Below the pieces are notes generated by a model. The model did not search any database and had not been told where the DNA came from. It worked only from the letters and a program-made list of their open reading frames with translations. Shown here piece after piece: positions 1-5,539 of a stretch of 5,539 bases of DNA; position 1 is the first letter of the stretch, and every line of letters begins with the position of its first letter. Source of the DNA: an uncultured Clostridia bacterium (lineage in GTDB: Bacteria; Bacillota; Clostridia; UMGS1810); contig CALGRC010000206.1 in assembly GCA_937959315.1 (NCBI GenBank), forward strand, positions 1 through 5,539, in the 5' to 3' direction. A program made the translations under genes and the position numbers.

Positions 1-10
1 TTTTTGCCAC
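1..10 (-). CDS. Start of an unidentified gene leaving the window leftward (partial)
   Basis: On the minus strand a GGGAGG Shine-Dalgarno sequence lies at 22-17. Six bases later comes a GTG at 10-8, followed by GCA AAA, which would read Met-Ala-Lys. A TTG at 12-10 is an alternative start in another frame with only four bases of spacing, so GTG is preferred. An AT-rich leader and a plausible promoter lie upstream, and the preceding minus-strand operon ends in a terminator at 254-291, so a new transcription unit beginning here makes sense. Only three codons are visible, so the product cannot be named. Confidence 0.45.
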
Positions 11-151
11 AATAAACCTCCCTATCCTAACTACCTTTCAAATTGTTTTTAAAACTGTTAAAAATATTTTTTATTCCGCTCGTTTTATATAAAAAATATT
101 CCTAGGCAACTGCAAATAGATATTACATCCGTTCCAAAACCACTAGCTATT

Positions 152-179
152 ATTATATCATATTTTTTCCAGAAAGCAA
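152..179 (-). promoter_or_regulatory. Probable sigma-70/sigma-A promoter for the leftward partial gene
   Basis: Read on the minus strand, a -35-like TTGCTT (179-174) is followed by a 16-base spacer and a perfect TATAAT -10 box (157-152). Transcription would start near 146-145, giving a leader of roughly 135 bases before the GTG at 10. A weaker second candidate is closer to the gene: TTGCAG (115-110), an 18-base spacer and TATATA (91-86), which would give a much shorter leader. I see no recognisable riboswitch, T-box or other structured RNA in the leader. The placement downstream of the terminator at 254-291 supports a promoter, but AT-rich DNA produces such matches easily. Confidence 0.55.
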
Positions 180-253
180 TAAAAACTTTTGCTATTCTGT
201 CAACCTTTACAAATAGTATGATCCAACCATACAGATTTATACAGGCGAACCAT

Positions 254-291
254 AAAAAACGCTGCTTCCAAAAACAGAAACAGCGTTTTTT
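254..291 (-). terminator. Rho-independent terminator of the lipoprotein-hydrolase operon (also terminator-shaped on the plus strand)
   Basis: On the minus strand CGCTGTTTC (285-277) pairs with GAAGCAGCG (268-260) across an 8-base loop. That is nine base pairs including one G-U pair. The six A's before the stem (291-286) and six T's after it (259-254) can extend the helix, and the T's form the usual 3' U-tract. The structure starts inside the TAA stop codon (292-290) of the hydrolase gene, so there is almost no 3' untranslated spacing. The plus strand also has a T-run after the hairpin (286-291), so the element could work in both directions. No plus-strand gene visible here needs it. Confidence 0.88.
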
Positions 292-949
292 ATAAAAGCT
301 GGGAAAAAGATGTAATATAGCGGTCTGAAAGCACCTGTATTTGCCGCTGGTATGGCGCAGAAGCGCGGTCATAAACGCCAACCACCGTAAAACCAGCCGC
401 TTTTGCCGTTTGGATACAGTGCAGCGAATCTTCATATACGCAGGCTTGCGGCACCTCAATGCCCAGCCGCTTTGCCGCCTCAAAAAAAATAGCCGGATCA
501 TCTTTTCCTACGCCCACCTCATCGCAGGTTAAAACAAAAGAAAATTCCTGCAAAATTCCACACCGTTCCAGCGCAGCGCAAGCAAGTTCATGATTGGTCG
601 CCGTTGCCACACACAGCCGGACGCCCTGTTTTTTTCGGTACCCTATGTACTGCGCCGCATAAGGCTTGAGCAGCAGCGTATGGCGGTATTTTTCAGCCAC
701 TGCGCCATAAATATATGCCATAATGTCCTCTGCTGAAACAGGTAAATGAAAAGTACGGACAAAATAATCAGACGACTCCCGAAAGCTCATAGTGCGTACC
801 CGGTCGTTCAAATCAGGAGGCGGGCAGACGCCGGCCTGCCGCAAAAAATCTGCGCCAACGTCTTCCCACGCATCCATTGAATCTAACAGCGTCCCATCCA
901 AATCAAAAATGTCCGCCTTGCAGGCATCATTCAGAAATGACTTTTTCAA
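290..949 (-). CDS. HAD-superfamily hydrolase, beta-phosphoglucomutase/phosphatase-like (subfamily IA type)
   Basis: This 219-residue protein has the haloacid dehalogenase motifs in order. Motif I is DIFDLDGTLLDS, with nucleophile Asp16 and acid/base Asp18. Motif II is VATAT, with Thr116. Motif III is Lys149 in GVGKDDP. Motif IV is the acidic pair Glu173-Asp174 in CVYEDS. The region at about 25-95 between motifs I and II fits a helical C1 cap. Known family members are cytoplasmic Mg-dependent phosphatases or phosphomutases acting on small phosphorylated metabolites; the substrate cannot be read from sequence. The start is TTG at 949-947. A TGA lies three codons upstream in frame, no ATG or GTG occurs before motif I, and GGTGA (960-956) sits six bases before the TTG. 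The gene overlaps the lipoprotein gene by 23 bases and probably depends on coupled translation. Fold assignment is secure; specific function is unknown. Confidence 0.9.
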   Translation of the reverse strand: MKKSFLNDACKADIFDLDGTLLDSMDAWEDVGADFLRQAGVCPPPDLNDRVRTMSFRESSDYFVRTFHLPVSAEDIMAYIYGAVAEKYRHTLLLKPYAAQYIGYRKKQGVRLCVATATNHELACAALERCGILQEFSFVLTCDEVGVGKDDPAIFFEAAKRLGIEVPQACVYEDSLHCIQTAKAAGFTVVGVYDRASAPYQRQIQVLSDRYITSFSQLL

Positions 950-1349
950 TTTGCGTCACCAATTTCTGCCCATCTACCACATCAAAATTGACAATTACCC
1001 GCATCCCCTCGGTGATGCCAAGCTTTTCCATATCCCGCCGGCATCTTTCGCCAGTCTGGTAACGGATTTTTTCACCTTCCGTAGTTACTTCAATATAATC
1101 TTCCCCAATGGTGTTCAAAGTACCCGCATAGCTGTAATCGCTGATGTATTCATCCGTTTTCAGCGGATTCCCTGAATCGCCACCCTCTTCCTGTCCGGTA
1201 CTTTCCCCAGCCGGCTGGGATTCCTGCGCGCCTTCCCCAGTATCCTGCGTCTGTGCCGTATCCTGGTTTGGCGTTGTTTGCTGCTGGCTGCCACAACTGG
1301 AAAAAACAAATAAAAAAATCGCACAGATTGCTAAAAATTTTATTTTCAT
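927..1349 (-). CDS. Small secreted lipoprotein of unknown function
   Basis: This 140-residue protein begins with a lipoprotein signal peptide: a short Lys-containing n-region (MKIK), a hydrophobic stretch at about 5-16, and a lipobox FSSC whose Cys19 would be lipid-modified and become the mature N-terminus. Residues 20-64 are a low-complexity Gln/Thr/Glu/Gly/Ser linker, as often seen between the membrane anchor and a surface domain. Residues 65-140 form a compact domain with alternating polar and hydrophobic residues (DYSYAGTLNTIGEDYIEV, GMRVIVNFDVVDG) that suggests a small beta-barrel, possibly OB-like; that fold is inference. It contains one further cysteine, Cys103. A strong AAGGAGG (1362-1356) lies six bases before the ATG and fixes the start. 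It is the first gene of the minus-strand operon. I do not recognise a named family. Export and lipidation are well supported; role is unknown. Confidence 0.85.
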   Translation of the reverse strand: MKIKFLAICAIFLFVFSSCGSQQQTTPNQDTAQTQDTGEGAQESQPAGESTGQEEGGDSGNPLKTDEYISDYSYAGTLNTIGEDYIEVTTEGEKIRYQTGERCRRDMEKLGITEGMRVIVNFDVVDGQKLVTQIEKVISE

Positions 1350-1388
1350 TTTCTGCCTCCTTGTGTTATACTAGAGTAGTATGTTTCT

Positions 1389-1407
1389 ATCATATAAAGA
1401 ATATGAT
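1389..1407. repeat. Perfect inverted repeat in the divergent promoter region, possible operator and plus-strand -10 box
   Basis: ATCATAT (1389-1395) and ATATGAT (1401-1407) are perfect inverted copies separated by AAAGA. The left arm contains the minus-strand -10 box. By symmetry the right arm places TATGAT (1402-1407) on the plus strand, where it could be the -10 box for ddl, with a start near 1414 and a leader of about 45 bases. No good -35 box lies 16-18 bases upstream on the plus strand, so the ddl promoter remains uncertain. The repeat may bind a dimeric regulator, or may only reflect back-to-back -10 boxes. Confidence 0.45.
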
Positions 1408-1417
1408 GATTTGTCAA
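1389..1417 (-). promoter_or_regulatory. Strong sigma-70/sigma-A promoter of the lipoprotein-hydrolase operon
   Basis: On the minus strand a perfect -35 box TTGACA (1417-1412) is followed by a 17-base spacer and the -10 box TATGAT (1394-1389), which differs from consensus at one position. Transcription would begin near 1382, leaving a leader of about 33 bases that carries the AAGGAGG site of the lipoprotein gene. Consensus boxes, ideal spacing and correct placement make this the best-supported promoter in the window. Confidence 0.8.
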
Positions 1418-1458
1418 TATTTTTATCCAACTTTCAAGGTTCAAGGAGTGAGGGCAAC

Positions 1459-2505
1459 ATGAAACAAACCGTTTGCATCCTGTTTGGCGGCAAATCTACA
1501 GAATACAGCATATCCCTTCGCAGCACTGCGTCTGTACTGGAAAACCTGGACAGGGAACGGTATGACATCATTACCGTTGGCATTACCAAGGATGGAAACT
1601 GGCGTCTATACGATGGGCCTTCTGACGCAATTGCATCAGATAGCTGGTACAGCGGCAAGCTCAAGGAAGCCGCCATCATCAAGGACGGGCTTTTGGTACT
1701 GGAAGACAGCCGTACATATACCAAACTGCACATTGACGTAGTATTCCCGGTGCTGCATGGCAAAAACGGCGAAGACGGCACCATACAAGGCCTTTTGGAA
1801 TTATCCGGTATCCCCTATGTCGGGACCGGCGTGTTAACATCCTGCATCGGCATGGACAAAGCGTTTGCCAAACTGGTTTTCGCCGCCGCCGGTATTGACC
1901 AGGCCAACTGGCTGGTAATCCAGGATTACGAGATGGCGCATTTTGATGAAATTGCCGCACAGGCAGAACAAAAACTGGGATATCCTATGTTTGTGAAACC
2001 GGCCAATACCGGATCTTCCATCGGTATTGGAAAGGCCAAAAACCGCATGCAGCTCAAAGCGGCCGTACAGGAAGCCTTCCGGTTCGACCGCAAAGTGTTA
2101 GTGGAAGAATTTATGACCGGCCATGAAGTAGAATGCGCCGTGCTGGGCAATTATCAGGATATCTCCGTTTCTTGCGTGGGGGAAATACTAGCGTCGCAGG
2201 AATTTTACACTTTTGACGCCAAATATTCAGACGACTGTCCTAGTACATTGATTATTCCGGCAAAGCTGCCGCCAGATGTTTCAGAAACCGTACGGAAAAA
2301 TGCGGCCAAAGCTTTCCGCGCATTGGACGGTTACGGACTATCGCGGGTAGACTTTTTTGCTGACGGCGGCCGGGTGCGCATCAATGAAATTAACACTATG
2401 CCCGGGTTTACCAACATCAGTATGTATGCCAAACTGTTTGCGCAGGAAGGGGTCCCCTACCGCGAACTGCTCACCCGGCTCATCGAACTGGCAGTCAGGA
2501 AGTGA
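1459..2505 (+). CDS. ddl: D-alanine--D-alanine ligase
   Basis: This cytoplasmic ATP-grasp enzyme joins two D-alanines, using ATP, to make the dipeptide that MurF adds to UDP-MurNAc-tripeptide in peptidoglycan synthesis. The 348 residues match the family's usual length. The N-terminal domain holds GGKSTE with Glu15, the equivalent of the first D-Ala-binding Glu, and VLHGKNGEDGTIQG at 98-111. The ATP-grasp region has FVKPANTGSSIGIGK (Lys180, Ser186) and VEEF. Arg296 in SRVDFF and the metal ligands Asp298, Glu310 and Asn312 in NEINTMPG follow. FDAKY places Tyr256 at the omega-loop position (Tyr216 of E. coli DdlB) that goes with D-Ala-D-Ala rather than D-Ala-D-lactate synthesis. An in-frame ATG at 1381 is rejected as the start: it overlaps the divergent promoter region, and AAGGAG (1443-1448) plus GAGGG precede the ATG at 1459, where family homology begins. 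It is first in the operon, four bases before murI. Confidence 0.97.
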   Translation: MKQTVCILFGGKSTEYSISLRSTASVLENLDRERYDIITVGITKDGNWRLYDGPSDAIASDSWYSGKLKEAAIIKDGLLVLEDSRTYTKLHIDVVFPVLHGKNGEDGTIQGLLELSGIPYVGTGVLTSCIGMDKAFAKLVFAAAGIDQANWLVIQDYEMAHFDEIAAQAEQKLGYPMFVKPANTGSSIGIGKAKNRMQLKAAVQEAFRFDRKVLVEEFMTGHEVECAVLGNYQDISVSCVGEILASQEFYTFDAKYSDDCPSTLIIPAKLPPDVSETVRKNAAKAFRALDGYGLSRVDFFADGGRVRINEINTMPGFTNISMYAKLFAQEGVPYRELLTRLIELAVRK

Positions 2506-2509
2506 TAGT

Positions 2510-3337
2510 ATGGACAATAGACCCATTGGTGTATTTGACTCTGGACTGGGCGGCCTAACCAGTGTCCGGGAACTACAACGTGTCCTGCCAAAAGAAAGCA
2601 TTGTCTATTTTGGCGATACCGGCCGCGTCCCTTACGGGTCGCGTTCAGACAAGACGATTTTAAAGTATACCCAAAGTGACATCCGGTTTTTGCGTTCTTT
2701 TGACATCAAATTGATTATCGTCGCCTGCGGTACTGCCAGTACTGTGGCACTACCGCATATCCACAGCGATGTGCCGCTGCTGGGAGTCGTAGAACCGGCC
2801 GTCAAACGGGCGGCAAATGTAACGCAAAACGGTAAAATTGGCGTGATTGGCACACAGGGGACCATATCCAGCAAAAAATACGAAACGTATATCCGGCAAA
2901 TCAACCGGGACCTGCAAGTATTCAGCGCCGCTTGCCCGTTGTTTGTCCCGTTGGTGGAAAACGGCTGGCTTACCGGCGATATTACACGCCTCACAGCTGA
3001 GGCTTACTTGAAACCGCTTCAAAAGGCAAATATTGATACGCTGATTCTGGGATGTACTCACTATCCGCTGTTGCGGCGGATAATTTCCGAAGTTATGGGG
3101 CCGGATGTCACACTGGTTGACCCCGGGGCAGAAACCGCTCTGTTCGCAAAAAAACAGCTTCGTGCAGCAGGAAAACTGGCCGAAAGCCCGCAGCCAAACC
3201 AATACCGCTACTATGTCAGCGATTCCGTACGCAATTTTTCTGAAATTGCCGGCATCTTTTTACATAAGGATATCAGCAGCCTAATACAGCAGGTCAATAT
3301 TGAACAATATGAAAAGGAGAACCCATATGGACGATAA
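2510..3337 (+). CDS. murI: Glutamate racemase
   Basis: MurI converts L-glutamate to D-glutamate, the residue MurD adds as the second amino acid of the peptidoglycan stem. It uses two cysteines and no cofactor. The 275-residue protein carries GVFDSGLGGLT with Asp10-Ser11, FGDTGRVPYGSRS at 34-46, the first catalytic cysteine Cys73 in ACGTAS, VEPAVK at 94-99, PLVENGW with Glu150, and the second catalytic cysteine in GCTHYPLL (Cys182, His184). The residue after Cys73 is Gly, where many bacterial enzymes have Asn; I recall Gly as a common clostridial variant. The chosen ATG lies five codons... in sequence terms, four bases after the ddl stop, with AGGA (2497-2500) inside the end of ddl as ribosome binding site. 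The frame stays open upstream inside ddl, but those residues have no family similarity. Its last 11 bases overlap the next gene, so the genes are probably translationally coupled. Confidence 0.97.
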   Translation: MDNRPIGVFDSGLGGLTSVRELQRVLPKESIVYFGDTGRVPYGSRSDKTILKYTQSDIRFLRSFDIKLIIVACGTASTVALPHIHSDVPLLGVVEPAVKRAANVTQNGKIGVIGTQGTISSKKYETYIRQINRDLQVFSAACPLFVPLVENGWLTGDITRLTAEAYLKPLQKANIDTLILGCTHYPLLRRIISEVMGPDVTLVDPGAETALFAKKQLRAAGKLAESPQPNQYRYYVSDSVRNFSEIAGIFLHKDISSLIQQVNIEQYEKENPYGR

Positions 3338-3755
3338 AAAATATGTCATCCAAATTTCTGGTATGCAAGCTTATGAGGGGGACGCCGAGCCGAATGATGT
3401 AGAACTTATCACTGAAGGCGCCTATTTTTATCAAGACGGCAAATATTTTGTGGAATATGAAGAATCGGAAGTCACCGGTATGGCCGGCACCAAAACCTGT
3501 ATTGAAATTGACAAGGACTATGTCGCGCTCGTCCGAAACGGCAGCGTCAATACCCAAATGCTATTTATGCGGGACAAGACTACTACTTCCTATTACAATA
3601 CACCGTACGGGATGATGGTCATCGGCGTCTTGTCAAACCGGGTGGAATCCCATCTAGACCTGCACGGCGGGCAAGTGGAAGTGGAATACTTCATGGATAT
3701 CAACAATCAGCGGACAGGGACTAATAACTTTATGATAAACATACGGGAGGCTTAA
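3327..3755 (+). CDS. DUF1934 family protein (YwiB-like), predicted small beta-barrel of unknown function
   Basis: This 142-residue soluble protein has no signal peptide or membrane segment. Its sequence is a run of short beta-strands with turns: a first strand YVIQISGMQ, then ELITEGAYFYQDGKYFVEYEE at 26-46, a central CIEIDKDYVALVRNG, a TSYYNTPYG segment near 86-94, and a C-terminal VEVEYFMDIN followed by NNFMINIRE. This pattern fits DUF1934, whose Bacillus subtilis member YwiB is encoded beside argS and is thought to have a calycin-like barrel. The molecular role is not known to me. The ATG at 3327 is chosen because AAGGAG (3314-3319) stands seven bases before it; an earlier in-frame ATG at 3300 lies before that site and is rejected. 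It overlaps murI by 11 bases and precedes argS by 5, so it is firmly inside the operon. Family call is likely; function is open. Confidence 0.85.
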   Translation: MDDKKYVIQISGMQAYEGDAEPNDVELITEGAYFYQDGKYFVEYEESEVTGMAGTKTCIEIDKDYVALVRNGSVNTQMLFMRDKTTTSYYNTPYGMMVIGVLSNRVESHLDLHGGQVEVEYFMDINNQRTGTNNFMINIREA

Positions 3756-3760
3756 AACCA

Positions 3761-5461
3761 ATGACTGACGTGATAACCAATATTAAAAAACAGATTACCA
3801 GCGCCGTCCGCGGTGCGATGAACAAGCTGGAGCAGACAGATATGCTGCCCGCCGGGACCGCCGCACAGGCAGAAATTGAAATTGAAATACCAAACGACCG
3901 TAAAAATGGCGATTTTTCTTGCAATGCTGCTATGAAACTGGCAAAAAATGCAAAAAAAGCGCCGCGCATAATTGCGGATGCTATTTGGGACGCCATTGAA
4001 ACCGAACACACCTATATTTCTAAAGTGGAAGTTGCCGGGCCGGGTTTTTTAAATTTTTACTTGGATAATACCTGGCGGACAGACGGCCTGCGTCAAATTA
4101 TGCAGCAAAAAGAAAACTTTGGGAAAATCAATGTTGGGCACGGCGCGAAAGTAATGGTGGAATTTGTGAGCGCCAACCCCACCGGTCCCATGCACATGGG
4201 CAATGCGCGCGGCGGCGCTTTGGGCGACAGCCTGGCCGCCTGCCTAGACTGGGCTGGATATGATGTAACGCGCGAATTTTACGTAAACGATGCAGGGGCA
4301 CAGATTGAAAAATTTGGAAAATCTTTGGAAGCGCGTTATATGCAGCTATTAAAGGGGGAACATGCTTTTCCATTCCCCGAGGACGGCTACCAGGGGGACG
4401 ACATCCGCGAGCATGCTAAAAACTTCATTGCCATCTACGGCGAAAAATACATTGACTGTGATAGTAACACCCGCCAAAAAGCATTGGTGGAATATGCGCT
4501 GGAGCTTAATATTCAAGCGCTCAAACGGGATTTGGAAAAATACCGCATCACTTATGATGTCTGGTTCCGCGAAAGCGTACTGCACAAAAACGGCGAAGTC
4601 GCACAGACCATTGAAAAACTGCGCAAAAGCGGCTTGACATATGAAAAAGACGGTGCCCTGTGGCTAAAAACCACTGAATTTGGCTGCGAAAAAGACGAAG
4701 TCCTGATCCGTGCCAACGGAATCCCCACTTATTTTGCTGTGGATATTGCCTACCACCACAACAAATTCGCCGTGCGCGGATTTGACAAAGTTATCAATGT
4801 ATGGGGGGCCGATCATCACGGCCACGTAGCGCGCATGAAAGGGGCTATGGACGCTATCGGCATTGACTCTGGCAAACTGACCATTATCATTATGCAGTTG
4901 GTTCGGCTCATGCAGGGCGGTGAAGTGGCAAGAATGTCCAAACGGACTGGAAAAATGATTACCATGTCTGACCTTATTGAAGAAATTGGTGTCGACGCGG
5001 CACGATTTTTCTTCAATCTCCGCCAGGCGGGCAGCCATCTGGATTTTGATTTGGATTTGGCAGTTGCGCAAAACAGCGACAACCCTGTGTTTTACGTGCA
5101 ATATGCCTATGCGCGTATCCGCAGTATTTTACGCAATTTGGAAGCAGAGGGTATAACGCTTGCACCAACCGAAACAGTTGATTTATCCCTGCTCAAAGAA
5201 CCGGAAGAAATCCAGTTGATGGAAATTCTGCTTTCCTTGCCGCAGGAAATCTGCACAGTAGCCGAAACGCTGGAACCCAGCCGCTTAACGCGGTACATTT
5301 TGGATGTTGCATCCACTTTTCACCCGTTTTATGGCGCCTGCCGTGTCAAATGCGATGACCCGGCCCTGATGCAGGCCCGGCTTACACTGGTAAACTGCAC
5401 CCGCATTGTCATGGAAAATGTGCTGGGACTGCTAAAAATCACTGCTCCGGAAAGGATGTAA
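3761..5461 (+). CDS. argS: Arginyl-tRNA synthetase (class I)
   Basis: ArgS attaches L-arginine to tRNA-Arg in the cytoplasm, using ATP and, unusually, needing bound tRNA for amino-acid activation. The 566-residue length is normal. Residues 1-115 fit the N-terminal Add1 domain that contacts the tRNA D-loop, ending in VAGPGFLNFYL. The class I HIGH motif appears as HMGN (His145-Asn148) in VSANPTGPMHMGNARGG. The catalytic Rossmann domain continues through FYVNDAGAQI (173-182), VWGADHHGHVARMKG (347-361) and the KMSKS-type loop RMSKRTG (391-397). The last Lys of that motif is replaced, as in many ArgS enzymes. A helical DALR anticodon-binding domain follows, ending in the typical HPFYGACRV and VLGLLKITAPERM. 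GGGAGG (3745-3750) lies ten bases before the ATG. It is last in the visible operon, and no clear terminator follows within 78 bases. Confidence 0.98.
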   Translation: MTDVITNIKKQITSAVRGAMNKLEQTDMLPAGTAAQAEIEIEIPNDRKNGDFSCNAAMKLAKNAKKAPRIIADAIWDAIETEHTYISKVEVAGPGFLNFYLDNTWRTDGLRQIMQQKENFGKINVGHGAKVMVEFVSANPTGPMHMGNARGGALGDSLAACLDWAGYDVTREFYVNDAGAQIEKFGKSLEARYMQLLKGEHAFPFPEDGYQGDDIREHAKNFIAIYGEKYIDCDSNTRQKALVEYALELNIQALKRDLEKYRITYDVWFRESVLHKNGEVAQTIEKLRKSGLTYEKDGALWLKTTEFGCEKDEVLIRANGIPTYFAVDIAYHHNKFAVRGFDKVINVWGADHHGHVARMKGAMDAIGIDSGKLTIIIMQLVRLMQGGEVARMSKRTGKMITMSDLIEEIGVDAARFFFNLRQAGSHLDFDLDLAVAQNSDNPVFYVQYAYARIRSILRNLEAEGITLAPTETVDLSLLKEPEEIQLMEILLSLPQEICTVAETLEPSRLTRYILDVASTFHPFYGACRVKCDDPALMQARLTLVNCTRIVMENVLGLLKITAPERM

Positions 5462-5539
5462 TTTCCCAAAGAAAAAAATTTGGCACTGTAAAGTAAAAAT
5501 GAAAAAATAGGCCGCGAAATCAGCAAATATCGTTACACA

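Noticed and set aside
171..198. Imperfect hairpin AGAAAGCAA / TTGCTATTCT
   Set aside because: It is A/T rich, bulged and has no T-tract; it lies across the -35 region of the leftward promoter and is probably chance, although an operator cannot be excluded.
198..203. Perfect TTGACA -35 box on the minus strand
   Set aside because: No good -10 box lies 16-18 bases downstream (TATTGC at best), and the TATAAT at 157-152 is 40 bases away, too far to pair with it.
85..501. Open minus-strand frame of 138 codons running through the terminator and the end of the hydrolase gene
   Set aside because: It overlaps the well-supported hydrolase in another frame, crosses the terminator and promoter, and its composition (many Arg, Cys, Phe, Trp) is not protein-like.
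1381..1458. In-frame 26-codon N-terminal extension of ddl from an ATG at 1381
   Set aside because: It covers the divergent promoter elements and has no good ribosome binding site; family similarity begins at the ATG at 1459, which has AAGGAG upstream.
2357..2509. In-frame extension of murI back into ddl
   Set aside because: The extra residues are ddl sequence read in another frame; MurI homology starts at the ATG at 2510.
3870..3890. Tandem GAAATT-like hexamers near the start of argS
   Set aside because: They encode the alternating Glu-Ile strand of the N-terminal domain and are explained by the protein.
3730..4011. Minus-strand open frames opposite the start of argS, and similar ones opposite ddl, murI and the rest of argS
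   Set aside because: They lie antisense to confidently identified genes, lack ribosome binding sites and show no recognisable protein features.
5466..5483. Hairpin CCAAA/TTTGG after argS as a terminator
   Set aside because: The stem is only five pairs, A/T rich, with an 8-base A-rich loop, and no T-run follows it.
5462..5539. Possible new gene or promoter after argS
   Set aside because: The ATG at 5499-5501 runs into TAG after two codons, and no -10 box stands at proper spacing from the TTGGCA at 5480-5485. I see nothing functional in this tail.

Overview
The window looks like chromosomal DNA from a low-to-medium GC Firmicute of the class Clostridia. The evidence is: strong Shine-Dalgarno sequences of the AAGGAGG type, near-consensus sigma-70/sigma-A promoters, Clostridia-like sequence variants in the enzymes (GDTGRVPYG and ACGTAS in MurI, PTGPMHMGNARGG in ArgS), and a DUF1934 gene directly before argS, as in Bacillus (ywiB-argS). 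Genus and species cannot be fixed from this sequence.

Layout. Positions 1-10 are the probable first codons of a gene that leaves the window leftward on the minus strand; it has a good ribosome binding site and a plausible promoter at 152-179. Positions 11-253 are otherwise AT-rich noncoding DNA. A strong hairpin terminator at 254-291 ends a two-gene minus-strand operon: a small lipoprotein of unknown function (927-1349), then a HAD-superfamily phosphatase-like hydrolase (290-949). The hydrolase overlaps the lipoprotein gene by 23 bases and starts at TTG. A near-perfect promoter (TTGACA, 17-base spacer, TATGAT) drives this pair from 1417-1389.

Across a 109-base divergent spacer, a plus-strand operon begins: ddl (D-alanine--D-alanine ligase, 1459-2505), murI (glutamate racemase, 2510-3337), a DUF1934/YwiB-like beta-barrel gene (3327-3755) and argS (arginyl-tRNA synthetase, 3761-5461). 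Junctions are 4 bases, an 11-base overlap and 5 bases, so the four genes are almost certainly one transcript. The 78 bases after argS (5462-5539) hold no gene and no convincing terminator; transcription may continue past the window.

How the genes fit together. Ddl and MurI supply the two D-amino-acid building blocks of peptidoglycan: the D-Ala-D-Ala dipeptide and D-Glu. ArgS supplies Arg-tRNA for translation. The DUF1934 protein is the uncharacterised member. The divergent lipoprotein and hydrolase have no evident pathway link to it.

Novelty. I see no mobile element, CRISPR array, defence system, tRNA or rRNA. This is an ordinary housekeeping region. The points worth a second look are modest: a perfect inverted repeat inside the divergent promoter region, a TTG-initiated overlapping gene, an orphan lipoprotein, and a conserved but unexplained DUF1934 gene in a cell-wall/translation operon.
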